A stretch of DNA of 64,000 nt from Novosphingobium piscinae (GTDB lineage Bacteria > Pseudomonadota > Alphaproteobacteria > Sphingomonadales > Sphingomonadaceae), in assembly GCF_014230355.1 (NCBI RefSeq), contig NZ_JACLAX010000002.1:186001-250000 (forward strand), read 5' to 3'. The notes beneath the pieces were generated by a model. It made no database searches. It worked only from the letters and a program-made list of their open reading frames with translations, and had not been told where the DNA came from. Both the position numbers and the translations under genes were made by a program. Shown one piece after another: positions 17,325 through 27,006 of this stretch (position 1 is the first letter of the stretch; each line of letters opens with the position of its first letter).

Positions 17325-17884
17325 GCCGCGCGAGGCGGGCCGGGGATAGCGGCCAAGTTGGGTGGGGAGGAGGTCATCGGCTCCATCGTCGTCCCGGGCT
17401 CGACCCGGGACCGGCGCCCGGATCGATGCAGCCTCGCGTTGAAGCAGGGCAGCGGTCCTGGATCGAGCCCGGGACGACGGGTATCGGACGCCAGTGGCCA
17501 TCCGCCCGTGTTCGCCCCGAGCCCTATGCAGCGTCCGTCCAGTTTGCCCGGTGCAGTCCTGCTTGCCCCCGACCCACGCGCCCCCGGCACCAGCCCGGCG
17601 CACACGGTCCCGCTTTCCTACTCGCCGCCAACCTGTCACACTCCGCGCGGTGCCTTGCAGCCGGGCTCCTGTGGCGCGGTCCGGGCATCTTCTCGCTGTC
17701 GTCACACGTGTGAGGATCGTGAGCTTCGGGCAAGCCGCAAGGGGGCAGCAACCCCGGCCCGCGCCCTGGGCTTGAATTGTTTTGTTTCGTTGCCTGAGCT
17801 TTTTTCGTAATTTTCTGCTTCAATCCGGCTGCCACCTGGTCTAGTGAGCCGCTGCCGTTCCCGTCTACCCACCGGAGTCCGTCC
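17325..17884. other. intergenic region upstream of ilvD
   Basis: This 560-bp gap holds a REP-like element at 17387-17481, an ACACGTGT palindrome near 17705, and an AT-richer stretch at about 17770-17825 that probably contains the ilvD promoter. No leader peptide rich in Ile/Val/Leu codons was seen, and no gene. Confidence 0.5.
17387..17481. repeat. palindromic repeat pair (CGTCGTCCCGG family)
   Basis: Begins CGTCGTCCCGGGCTCGACCC and ends GATCGAGCCCGGGACGACGG, so the outer arms form a long inverted repeat; each arm is also a small hairpin. Same family as 24727-24809 and 2714-2800. Confidence 0.65.
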
Positions 17885-19732
17885 ATGCCCGTCTACCGTT
17901 CCCGCACCACCACCCATGGCCGCAACATGGCCGGCGCGCGCGGGCTGTGGCGTGCCACGGGGATGAAGGACAGCGACTTCGGCAAGCCGATCATCGCCGT
18001 GGTTAACTCGTTCACGCAGTTCGTGCCGGGCCATGTCCATCTCAAGGATCTGGGCCAGATGGTCGCCCGCGAGATCGAGGCGGCGGGCGGTGTGGCCAAG
18101 GAATTCAACACGATCGCGGTCGATGACGGCATCGCCATGGGGCACGATGGCATGCTCTATTCGCTGCCGAGCCGCGATCTGATCGCCGACAGCGTCGAGT
18201 ACATGGTCAATGCCCATTGCGCCGATGCGATGGTGTGCATCTCGAACTGCGACAAGATCACGCCCGGCATGCTGATGGCGGCCATGCGGATCAACATTCC
18301 GGTCGTGTTCGTCTCGGGCGGGCCGATGGAGGCGGGCAAGGTGGTCCTGCGCGGCAAGGAGCATGCGCTCGACCTGGTCGACGCGATGGTCGCCGCGGCC
18401 GACGACAGCTATTCCGACGAGGAGGTCAAGACGATCGAGCGCTCGGCCTGCCCGACCTGCGGGTCGTGCTCGGGCATGTTCACCGCCAACTCGATGAACT
18501 GCCTGACCGAGGCGCTGGGCCTGTCGCTGCCCGGCAACGGCTCGACCCTGGCCACCCACGCCGATCGCCAGCGCCTGTTCCTCGAGGCCGGACGGCTGAT
18601 CGTCGATCTGGCCAAGCGCTACTACGAGGAGGACGACGCGAGCGTGCTGCCGCGCTCGATCGGCAGCTTCAAGGCCTTCGAGAACGCGGTGTGCCTCGAT
18701 ATCGCGATGGGCGGATCGACCAACACCGTGCTCCACCTGCTGGCCGCAGCCTATGAGGCCGGGGTGAACTTCACCATGGCCGACATCGACCGGCTGAGCC
18801 GCAAGGTGCCGTGCCTGTCCAAGGTGGCGCCGGCCAAGTCCGACGTGCACATGGAGGACGTCCACCGGGCTGGCGGGATCATGGCGATCCTGGGCGAGCT
18901 CGACCGCGCCGGGCTGATCCACACCGACCTGCCGACGGTGCACAGCCGCACGCTGGGCGAGGCGCTCGAGCGCTGGGACATCGTCCGCACCGACAGCCCG
19001 GCCGTGCAGGAATTCTTCATGGCCGCGCCCGGCGGGGTGCCGACCCAGGTGGCGTTCAGCCAGAACCGCCGCTGGGATTCGCTCGATCTCGATCGCGAGA
19101 AGGGCGTGATCCGCTCGGCCGAGCATGCCTTCAGCCAGGATGGCGGGCTGGCCGTGCTGACCGGCAATGTCGCTGTGGATGGCTGCATCGTGAAGACCGC
19201 CGGGGTCGACGAAAAGATCCTCACCTTCTCGGGTCCGGCCAAGGTCTATGAAAGTCAGGACGATGCGGTCACCGCGATCCTCACCGGGCAGGTGGTCGCC
19301 GGCGACGTGGTGGTGATCCGCTACGAGGGCCCCAAGGGCGGTCCGGGCATGCAGGAAATGCTCTATCCCACCAGCTACCTCAAGTCGAAGGGGCTGGGCG
19401 CGGCCTGCGCGCTGCTCACCGACGGGCGCTTCTCCGGCGGGACCTCCGGCCTGTCGATCGGCCACGTCTCGCCCGAGGCGGCCGAAGGCGGGACGATCGG
19501 GCTGGTGCGCAACGGCGACCTGATCCAGATCGACATCCCGCAGCGCACGATCACCCTCGCGGTGAGCGACGCGGAGCTGGCACAGCGCCGCGCCGAGCAG
19601 GACGCCAAGGGGTGGAAGCCGGCCAAGGAGCGGCCGCGCAAGCTCTCGGTGGCGCTCAAGGCCTATGCCGCGATGACCACCAGCGCCGCGCGCGGCGCCG
19701 TGCGCGACCTCTCGCAGCTCAACCTGGACTGA
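17885..19732 (+). CDS. ilvD: dihydroxy-acid dehydratase
   Basis: Fe-S dehydratase of valine, isoleucine and pantothenate synthesis (2,3-dihydroxyisovalerate to 2-ketoisovalerate). The 615 residues show the cluster-binding cysteines in [12 protein letters not shown] near 119-130 and [19 protein letters not shown] near 193-211, and the C-terminal [16 protein letters not shown] motif near 515-530. The length is that of the long, E. coli-like enzyme. Four bp separate it from nnr, with which it is probably co-transcribed. Confidence 0.96.
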   Translation: MPVYRSRTTTHGRNMAGARGLWRATGMKDSDFGKPIIAVVNSFTQFVPGHVHLKDLGQMVAREIEAAGGVAKEFNTIAVDDGIAMGHDGMLYSLPSRDLIADSVEYMVNAHCADAMVCISNCDKITPGMLMAAMRINIPVVFVSGGPMEAGKVVLRGKEHALDLVDAMVAAADDSYSDEEVKTIERSACPTCGSCSGMFTANSMNCLTEALGLSLPGNGSTLATHADRQRLFLEAGRLIVDLAKRYYEEDDASVLPRSIGSFKAFENAVCLDIAMGGSTNTVLHLLAAAYEAGVNFTMADIDRLSRKVPCLSKVAPAKSDVHMEDVHRAGGIMAILGELDRAGLIHTDLPTVHSRTLGEALERWDIVRTDSPAVQEFFMAAPGGVPTQVAFSQNRRWDSLDLDREKGVIRSAEHAFSQDGGLAVLTGNVAVDGCIVKTAGVDEKILTFSGPAKVYESQDDAVTAILTGQVVAGDVVVIRYEGPKGGPGMQEMLYPTSYLKSKGLGAACALLTDGRFSGGTSGLSIGHVSPEAAEGGTIGLVRNGDLIQIDIPQRTITLAVSDAELAQRRAEQDAKGWKPAKERPRKLSVALKAYAAMTTSAARGAVRDLSQLNLD

Positions 19733-19736
19733 CCGC

Positions 19737-21140
19737 TTGGCGCAGGCCGTGCCGCAGGTCCTGACTGTGGCGCAGATGCGCGCGGCGGAGCAGGCGCTGA
19801 TCGCGGCGGGCAGTTCGGTCGATACGCTGATGCAGCGCGCCGGGCGCGGCGCGGCCGACTGGGTCTGGCGGATCGCGGCCGGGCGCCGGGTGACCGTGCT
19901 GTGCGGCCCCGGCAACAATGGCGGCGACGGCTATGTCATCGCCGCTGCCCTGCGCGAACGCGGCGCTGCGGTGCAGGTGATTGCCGCCATGCCGCCGCGG
20001 ACCGACGCCGCCCGCACCGCGCGGGCGCTGCTGCCGGGAACCGTGCTCGACCCGGCCGCGGCCGAAGCGGGTGAGGTGCTGGTCGACTGCCTGTTCGGCA
20101 GCGGGCTGACGCGGCCGCTGGGCGAGCCCGAGCGGACGCTGCTCGGCCGGCTGGCGGCGCAGCATGCCCTGCGCATCGCGATCGACGTGCCGAGCGGGGT
20201 GGACAGCGATCGCGCGGTGCCGCTCAATCCGGGCCTGCCCACGTGGCACGTGACCCTTGCGCTGGGGGCGTGGAAGCCGGCCCACCTGCTGATGCCGGCC
20301 TGCGCGGCGATGGGCGCGCTGCGGCTGGTCGACATCGGCTGCGCCGCGGTTCCGGGCGCTCCCGGGATCGTCGCGCGGCCGCAGGTCCAGCCGCCGGCGG
20401 CCGATGCGCACAAGTACCGGCGCGGGCTGGTTGCCGTGGTGGTCGGGGCCATGCCCGGTGCGGCGCGGCTGGCGGCAGCGGCGGCGCAGGGGGCCGGGGC
20501 CGGGTATGTGCGGCTGGTCCTGCCGGACGGCTCCGTCTCGGCCGAGGCCGTCGCGCCCGATCTGGTCATCACCAACCCCGCCGCGCTGGCCGATCCGCGC
20601 ACCGCCGCCCTGCTGGTCGGCCCCGGACTGGGGCGCGATGCCGCGGCGGGGGAGGCGCTGGCCGCTGCACTGGCGCCGGGCCGCCCGGCCGTGCTGGATG
20701 CCGATGCGCTGGGGCTGCTCACCCCCGCCGCGCTCCGTGGCTATCCCGCGCCGCTGGTGCTGACCCCGCACGAGGGCGAACTGGCCGCGCTCGAGCGGGC
20801 CTTCGCGCTGCCGGGCGAAGGGACCAAGCTCGCCCGCGCGGGGGCGCTCGCTCGGGCCACCGGCGCGGTGGTCATCGCCAAGGGGCCCGATACCGTGATC
20901 GCCGCCCCCGACGGGCGGTCCGCCTTCGCGCTGCGGGCGCCGAGCTGGCTGGCCGTGGCCGGGACCGGCGACGTGCTCGCCGGGATCGCCGCTGCGCGGC
21001 TGGCGGCGCAGGGCGATCCTTTCGCCGCCGCCGGCGAGGCGGTCTGGCTGCATGGCGAGGCCGCCCGGCGCGCCGGCCCGGCCTTTGCCGCCAGCCAGCT
21101 TGCCGCGGCCGTGCGAAGCGCCTACGCGGCCTGCCTGTGA
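19737..21140 (+). CDS. nnr: bifunctional NAD(P)H-hydrate epimerase / dehydratase
   Basis: Repairs hydrated NAD(P)H. The 467-aa protein is the fused form: an N-terminal YjeF_N epimerase domain (about 1-205) with GPGNNGGDGYVIA near 57-69, and a C-terminal ribokinase-like dehydratase domain with GPGLGRDAA near 297, LTPHEGELAAL near 343 and the catalytic AGTGDVLAGIAA near 404-415. The likely start is TTG at 19737; a GTG twelve bases further is possible. It overlaps the methyltransferase gene by 4 bp (GTGA). Confidence 0.92.
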   Translation: MAQAVPQVLTVAQMRAAEQALIAAGSSVDTLMQRAGRGAADWVWRIAAGRRVTVLCGPGNNGGDGYVIAAALRERGAAVQVIAAMPPRTDAARTARALLPGTVLDPAAAEAGEVLVDCLFGSGLTRPLGEPERTLLGRLAAQHALRIAIDVPSGVDSDRAVPLNPGLPTWHVTLALGAWKPAHLLMPACAAMGALRLVDIGCAAVPGAPGIVARPQVQPPAADAHKYRRGLVAVVVGAMPGAARLAAAAAQGAGAGYVRLVLPDGSVSAEAVAPDLVITNPAALADPRTAALLVGPGLGRDAAAGEALAAALAPGRPAVLDADALGLLTPAALRGYPAPLVLTPHEGELAALERAFALPGEGTKLARAGALARATGAVVIAKGPDTVIAAPDGRSAFALRAPSWLAVAGTGDVLAGIAAARLAAQGDPFAAAGEAVWLHGEAARRAGPAFAASQLAAAVRSAYAACL

Positions 21141-22432
21141 GCGACCACTTCCCCAGCCAGCCCGGCCCTGCGCCAGCCGAGGAGATCCTGCGCATCGCCG
21201 CCAAGGGCGACGGGGTCACCGCCACGGGCCGCTATGCCTGGGGCGCGGCGCCGGGGGACTGGCTGTTGCCCGACGGCTCGCTGCAGCGCGGGCCGCACCA
21301 CGTCGACCCGGTCTGCCGCCATTTCGGCCGCTGCGGGGGCTGCCAGCTGCAGCAGCTCGACGAGGAGAGCCTCGCCGCCTTCGTCACCGCGCGCGTCGCC
21401 AATGCCTCGGCCAGCCAGGAGCTGGGGGCCGAGCATCTCGCCGCCCCGCATCTCTCCCCGCCGGGCAGCCGGCGCCGCGCCGCGCTGCGGGCCGAAAGCG
21501 CGTCCGGCCGGGTGGTGATCGGCTATCGCGAGGCGGGCTCGCACCGTCTGGTGGAACTGGCCGAATGCGCGGTGCTGGTGCCCGAATTCGTCGCGCTGCT
21601 GCCTGCCCTGCGCAAGCTGCTGATCCGCATCGGACAATCGGCCGCGGCCGGCTCCAAGCGGGCGGGCAAGGGCGGACGGGGCAAGCAGGCCGGGCCGGGC
21701 AAGATGGCCGCCGACGTCGAGTTGACCCTGACCGAGCAGGGCGTCGACGTGGGGATCAAGGGCCTCGCCGTCGAGGGCCTGGCGATCACCGAGGCCGTGC
21801 TCGGCTTCGCCCAGGAGCATCGGCTCGCCCGGCTGACCCTCGATCAGGGCTATGGTCCTGAAATGCTGTGGGAACCCGAGCCGGTGACGGTCAACCTCTC
21901 GGGCGTCAGCGTGCCCTTTCCGCCGGGCAGCTTCCTCCAGGCGACGCTCGACGGCGAAGCGGCCCTGGTCGAGGCGGCGCGCGAGTGGCTGGGCGGGCTG
22001 CCCGCCGTGGCCGACCTCTTCGCCGGGCTGGGGACCTTCGCCTTCGCGCTGGCCGGCGAGAGCACGAAGGTGCTCGCAGTCGAGGCCGCACGCGAGGCGC
22101 ACCTGGCCTGCAAGACTGCCGCGGCGCGCCTACAACGGCCGCTCCACGCGCTCCACCGCGACCTGTTCCGCAATCCGCTGCTCGCGGACGAGCTCAACCG
22201 CTTCGCCGGGGTCCTGCTCGACCCGCCGCGCGCCGGTGCGCGCGAGCAGGTCGAGCGTCTGGCCGGCAGCACGGTCGGGCGGATCGTCTACATCAGCTGC
22301 AACCCGTCCAGCTGGGCGCGCGACGCGCGGCTGCTGGTCGAGGCGGGCTGGCGCCTTGCCGAACTGCGCCCGGTGGGCCAGTTCCGCTGGTCCAGCCATG
22401 TCGAACTGGCCAGCCTGTTCGTGCGGGGGTGA
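21137..22432 (+). CDS. class I SAM-dependent RNA methyltransferase (RumA/TrmA family, Fe-S)
   Basis: A 431-aa uracil-C5 RNA methyltransferase like RlmD/RlmC. It has the N-terminal 4Fe-4S cysteines CRHFGRCGGCQLQQ near residues 57-70, the SAM-binding segment VADLFAGLGTFAFAL near 290, the DPPRAGAREQ motif near 360, and the nucleophile Cys in YISCNPSSW near 385. Start is the GTG overlapping the nnr stop; earlier in-frame codons lie inside nnr. A basic Gly/Lys-rich insertion (AGKGGRGKQAGPGK) sits near residues 174-190. The exact rRNA or tRNA target cannot be read from sequence. Confidence 0.88.
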   Translation: MSDHFPSQPGPAPAEEILRIAAKGDGVTATGRYAWGAAPGDWLLPDGSLQRGPHHVDPVCRHFGRCGGCQLQQLDEESLAAFVTARVANASASQELGAEHLAAPHLSPPGSRRRAALRAESASGRVVIGYREAGSHRLVELAECAVLVPEFVALLPALRKLLIRIGQSAAAGSKRAGKGGRGKQAGPGKMAADVELTLTEQGVDVGIKGLAVEGLAITEAVLGFAQEHRLARLTLDQGYGPEMLWEPEPVTVNLSGVSVPFPPGSFLQATLDGEAALVEAAREWLGGLPAVADLFAGLGTFAFALAGESTKVLAVEAAREAHLACKTAAARLQRPLHALHRDLFRNPLLADELNRFAGVLLDPPRAGAREQVERLAGSTVGRIVYISCNPSSWARDARLLVEAGWRLAELRPVGQFRWSSHVELASLFVRG

Positions 22433-22438
22433 GGGCGG

Positions 22439-22873
22439 TCAGCCGCCGAGCAGCCCCGCCGCCGCCAGCACAACCAGCGCGCCGAGCGCGAGGGTCGAAA
22501 GCGCAAACAGGCTGAACCGCAGCACCACGCGGTTGCCGGTGATGTGGACCAGCGAATGGGCGATGCGCAGCGCCACGTAGGTCCAGCCCAGCACCAGCGC
22601 GGGGCCATCGCCCCGACCGAGCAGGGCGAGGCTAACGGCGACCGCATAGAACGTCGTCGGGGCCTCGTGCAGGTGGTTGTAGTTGTGGGCCGCCCATTGG
22701 ACCCGTTCCGGCAGGACCCGGTCCAGGTCGGCGCCGGTCCCGCCCACCTTGGTGCGCGCGTCAATCCCGGCGCGCCGCATTGCCGGGATGCGGCGGGCAT
22801 ACATCACCCCCCAGATGACCAGCGTCCAGGCCGCGAGCGCCACCACCGGCGCGAGAATGGCGATGCCGTTCAT
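22439..22873 (-). CDS. MAPEG family membrane protein (second of a pair)
   Basis: A 144-aa protein with four predicted membrane helices (about 5-25, 68-88, 92-110, 118-140) and the MAPEG-like segment VQWAAHNYNHLHEAPTTFYAV, whose E-x-P-T-x-F and following HNYxH pattern match bacterial members of the eicosanoid/glutathione-metabolism membrane family. Function in bacteria is unproven. It lies 19 bp after a paralogue on the same strand, so the two arose by tandem duplication. Confidence 0.75.
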   Translation of the reverse strand: MNGIAILAPVVALAAWTLVIWGVMYARRIPAMRRAGIDARTKVGGTGADLDRVLPERVQWAAHNYNHLHEAPTTFYAVAVSLALLGRGDGPALVLGWTYVALRIAHSLVHITGNRVVLRFSLFALSTLALGALVVLAAAGLLGG

Positions 22874-22892
22874 GTCCCGGTCCCTCCCGCGC

Positions 22893-23318
22893 TCACAGCG
22901 TGACCAGCAGCGCACGCACCGCCAAGGCCATCAGGCACAAGGTGGCCGTGAAGAATATCGCGAAGCGCACCGGAACACGGTTCGTGGTCGCCTGGTAGAC
23001 CGAATGGACCACGCGCAGGCCGGTATAGGCCCAGGCGAGCAGGGCGTCGGTCTGCGTGCCCCCGGCCAGCGCAAGGATCACCACCACGGCGTAGAACAGC
23101 GTCGGCTGCTCCATCAGGTGGGTGTAGTTGTGGCTCTTCCACATCACTTCAGGAGGGAGCACCGCTTCAAGGTCCTGGCCGCGCCCACCGGGCCGGGCCT
23201 TGCCGAGATCGATCCCCGAATTGGCCATCGCGGCGAACCGCGACCGCGCCATCCACAGCATCATCACGAGCGACCAGGCCACCAGCACGGCGGCCGGGGC
23301 GAGCAGGGCCTTGTTCAT
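22893..23318 (-). CDS. MAPEG family membrane protein (first of a pair)
   Basis: A 141-aa four-helix membrane protein with VMWKSHNYTHLMEQPTLFYAV near residues 55-75, aligning with the downstream paralogue. Both share the order: N-terminal helix, polar loop with a conserved LPPEV/LPERV, the HNY(T/N)HL(M/H)E core, and a basic NRVPVRF/NRVVLRF end of helix 3. Start ATG at 23318. No associated soluble enzyme indicates a substrate. Confidence 0.75.
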   Translation of the reverse strand: MNKALLAPAAVLVAWSLVMMLWMARSRFAAMANSGIDLGKARPGGRGQDLEAVLPPEVMWKSHNYTHLMEQPTLFYAVVVILALAGGTQTDALLAWAYTGLRVVHSVYQATTNRVPVRFAIFFTATLCLMALAVRALLVTL

Positions 23319-23485
23319 CGGTATGTCCTCCCTCCGGCCTGCCCGGGGTGGCGCAAGATGGCCGGCTTGGCAACCGTCTGCACGGCTGGCCCCATCGGGG
23401 CCTTGGTCTTGCAACATCCTTGCCCTAGAGGCGTGTCGCATGAGCGGCGCCCCAGGGGCGCCGGATGATGACGATTGGAGTCCAC

Positions 23486-24697
<1,212 letters not shown>

Positions 24698-24726
24698 TGG
24701 CGCGAATGTTCGCCACCATTCCCTCT

Positions 24727-24809
24727 CGTCGTCCCGGCCTTGAGCCGGGACAAGGCTGTGCTCTGGCAGGCAAGGCAGCCTGATCCCGGCGCAACGCCGG
24801 GATGACGAG
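24727..24809. repeat. palindromic repeat pair (CGTCGTCCCGG family)
   Basis: Contains CGTCGTCCCGGCCTTGAGCC with its own hairpin, then, inverted, ATCCCGGCGCAACGCCGGGATGACGAG. Outer CGTCGTCCCGG/CCGGGATGACG arms are complementary with one mismatch. It separates the carboxynorspermidine synthase from the broken DUF486 gene. Confidence 0.65.
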
Positions 24810-24846
24810 CCAGGGTATCGGGGCAACACCAACCGGGAGTGCCCAT

Positions 24847-25193
24847 GTGAACTGGTCCCTGATCACTCCGCCCCTGCTGCTTGCCGCGTCCAACCCGTTC
24901 AGGACCGCGGCGGGGTATGGGCACCTCAAGGCGCCAAACCGGGCGCTGTGGGTGACGATGCTGGTCTGCTGGGGATCGCCTTGTTGGAGTGCTGTCTGGC
25001 CGTTCCCGCCAACCGGATCGGCGCGCAGACCTACTCGCTGGCCCAGCTCAAGACCCTGCAGGAGGTCTTCTCGCTGGCAGGCTTTGGGCTGGTCGCTTGG
25101 GTGCCGTTCGGGCAGAAGCTGAGCTTGGCCCAGCTGGCCGGATTTGCCCTGATTGTCGCGGGGGCTGCGCTGGTTTTCCGAGGGAACGGGTAA
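24847..25193 (+). pseudogene. frameshifted DUF486 (DMT-like) small membrane protein
   Basis: Two overlapping frames together give a whole DUF486 protein. Frame one, from GTG at 24847, reads VNWSLITPPLLLAASNPFRT, then YGHLKAPNRALWVTMLVCWG; frame two continues GIALLECCLAVPANRIGAQT, then YSLAQLKTLQEVFSLAGFG, ending at 25193. The frames join at the G-run 24971-24974, and one missing base would restore a 115-aa, four-helix protein, the normal length. Either the gene is dead or this is a sequencing or homopolymer error, or a slippage site. DUF486 proteins have no known function. Confidence 0.75.
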
Positions 25194-25205
25194 CGCCCTT
25201 CAGCA

Positions 25206-25270
25206 CCGTTCGTGTCGAGCGAAGTCGAGACACGGTGCTCAGGTGTCTCGACTTCGCTCGACACGAACGG
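25206..25270. repeat. near-perfect inverted repeat (GTTCGTGTCGAGC family)
   Basis: Arms of 28 bp starting CCGTTCGTGTCGAGCGAAGT are perfectly complementary around a 9-bp centre. Same family as 8883-8947. It lies between the broken DUF486 gene and nspC. Confidence 0.85.
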
Positions 25271-25338
25271 CTAACCACAACCGAAACACCCGCCCGGCCT
25301 GAGCGTGTCGCAGGCCCCGCGGAACCGAGGATCAAGGA

Positions 25339-26514
25339 ATGGAAACCAGAGCCGGCGATCCGGGCGCTTTCGCCCAGTTCGATCTCCACCGCGTCGACAG
25401 CCCGGCCTTCGTGGTCGATGCCGCCCGGCTGCGCGCCAACCTGGCGGTGCTGGCTGACATCCGCGACCGCGCCGGGATCAAGGTGCTGGCCGCGCTCAAG
25501 GCCTTTTCGATGTGGAAGGTGGCCCCGATCGTGAGTGAGTACCTGGACGGGGTCTGCACCTCGGGCCTGTGGGAGGCCCGGCTGGCGCAGGCGCACTACT
25601 CCGGCGAGATCGCGACCTACTGCGCCGCCTACAAGGCCGAGGACCTGCCCGAGATCGTCCGCATCTCGGACCATGTGATCTTCAATTCGCCCGCGCAGAT
25701 CGCCCGCTTCCGCCCGCTGCTCGACGCGCAGGGCGGGGGCTTCGATGTGGGCCTCAGGATCAACCCGCTCCATGCCGAGGGCGAGGTGCCGCGCTATGAT
25801 CCCTGCGCGCCGCACAGCCGCTTGGGCTTCCCGGTCGACCAGCTGCGGCCCGAGCATCTGGAAGGCGTCACCGGCCTGCATTTCCACACCCTGTGCGAGC
25901 AGGATTTCGTCCCCCTGCAGCGCACCTGGGAGGCGCTGAAGCCGCGGATTGCGCCCTATTTCGGCCAGCTCAAGTGGCTCAACTTCGGCGGCGGCCACCA
26001 CGTCACCCGGGCCGACTACCAGCGCGAGGACCTCATCGCCTTCCTGCGAGCGGTGAAGGCCGAAACCGGCTGCGAGCTCTACCTCGAACCGGGCGAGGCG
26101 GTGGCGCTGGATGCCGGCATCCTGGTCGGCACCGTGCTCGACACCCAGTGGAACGGCATGCCGGTCGCGATCGTCGACATTTCCGCCACGTGCCACATGC
26201 CCGACGTGATCGAGGCGCCCTATCGTCCGGCCATGCTGGGCGAGCGTGATCCCGAGGCGACCGGGGAAGAGCCGGTGCGGCTGGGCGGTCCCTCGTGCCT
26301 CGCGGGCGACGTGATCGGCGACTACGTGCTGCCGGTCGCCCCGCAGCCGGGCACCCGCTTCGCCTTCCTCGACCAGGCGCACTATTCGATGGTCAAGACC
26401 ACCACCTTCAACGGGGTGCCGCTCCCCTCGATCTGGCTGTGGGACAGCGAAACCGACGCGCTGGAATGCGTGAAGCGGTTCGGCTGGGAGAGCTTCCGCG
26501 ACCGGCTGAGCTGA
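25339..26514 (+). CDS. nspC: carboxynorspermidine decarboxylase
   Basis: PLP enzyme of the alanine-racemase fold decarboxylating carboxy(nor)spermidine to (nor)spermidine. The 391-aa protein has the PLP-lysine segment VLAALKAFSMW near residues 49-59, GLHFHTLCEQ near 187, LNFGGGHHVT near 220, and the acidic EPGEAVALDAG near 255. The C-terminal subunit-interface motif SCLAGDVIGDY (catalytic Cys) is near 318-328. Together with the synthase upstream and ornithine decarboxylase downstream it forms the spermidine pathway that replaces SpeE and SAM decarboxylase. Confidence 0.92.
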   Translation: METRAGDPGAFAQFDLHRVDSPAFVVDAARLRANLAVLADIRDRAGIKVLAALKAFSMWKVAPIVSEYLDGVCTSGLWEARLAQAHYSGEIATYCAAYKAEDLPEIVRISDHVIFNSPAQIARFRPLLDAQGGGFDVGLRINPLHAEGEVPRYDPCAPHSRLGFPVDQLRPEHLEGVTGLHFHTLCEQDFVPLQRTWEALKPRIAPYFGQLKWLNFGGGHHVTRADYQREDLIAFLRAVKAETGCELYLEPGEAVALDAGILVGTVLDTQWNGMPVAIVDISATCHMPDVIEAPYRPAMLGERDPEATGEEPVRLGGPSCLAGDVIGDYVLPVAPQPGTRFAFLDQAHYSMVKTTTFNGVPLPSIWLWDSETDALECVKRFGWESFRDRLS

Positions 26515-26899
26515 CGGCAAGCCTCCCAGATGTCCGTCATGCCAGGGCCGGCCGGCATCGTCGTCGGCGAGGCGGGACATTTGGCTCTGCCCGTTGGCCT
26601 TGTTCCATGTCGAGAGAGATCCCAGCCTGCGCTGGGATGACGCAAGCCAGTCCACGGTCGTGCCTTCAGTCTGACCCTTGGCCACGCCAAGCGCCTCCGT
26701 TCGCGCCTCGGCGCGAAGCCTCTGTCTCACTCCAGTCGATTCGCGGATTCGCTCGCGAAGCGCGGTCCGACCCCGCTGGAACGCGCCTGAAACCGGTCGC
26801 TTGATTGTCATATTTCCGCGCAAATCCAACGATTGTCCTGCACTTTCAGGCCATGTTTCAGATTTGTGAAAACGGGGTTCCATTTTCACTTGCAGTTCA
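26515..26899. other. intergenic region before the ornithine decarboxylase leader
   Basis: Contains a REP-like hairpin (26611-26643, arms ATCCCAGC/GCTGGGAT around CTGC), a diverged GTCATGCC...GGCATCGTC element near 26535, and an AT-rich stretch at about 26800-26885 (TTGATTGTCATATTTCC and GATTTGTGAAAAC) that is the likely promoter zone for the downstream leader. No gene was seen. Confidence 0.5.
26611..26643. repeat. short palindromic repeat (GAGATCCCAGC...GCTGGGATGACG)
   Basis: A small hairpin with a trailing GATGACG, as in the right arm of the 24727-24809 element; probably a single unit of that family. Confidence 0.5.
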
Positions 26900-27000
26900 C
26901 CGGCACCCCCCTATATCCGGCCCCTCGCTGCCCCATGGGGACTTCCAAACCGCAAGGCAGCTTTGTGTTGTTACCTGGCCGCAAGGCCTATTGGGGGTCC
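26900..27000 (+). ncRNA. structured leader RNA of ornithine decarboxylase, speF-motif-like
   Basis: The 100 nt before the gene fold by eye into a closed structure. ACCCCC (26905-26910) pairs with GGGGGT (26993-26998). Inside are one hairpin with stem GCTGCC/GGCAGC (26927-26932 with 26956-26961) and one perfect GNRA hairpin GGCC-GCAA-GGCC (26977-26988). The closing 3' strand is the only G-rich, Shine-Dalgarno-like sequence before the TTG start, so the fold could control initiation. Position and phylogeny fit the speF leader motif known upstream of alphaproteobacterial ornithine decarboxylase genes; I could not run the covariance model. Confidence 0.6.
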
Positions 27001-27006
27001 CTTGAG

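Noticed and set aside
17358..17810. several frames of 90-150 codons upstream of ilvD
   Set aside because: They consist of translated palindromic repeats and have no RBS or family similarity.
26935..27006. N-terminal extension of ornithine decarboxylase from ATG 26935
   Set aside because: This stretch forms the paired regions of the leader RNA and does not resemble the family N-terminus; TTG at 27007 fits better.
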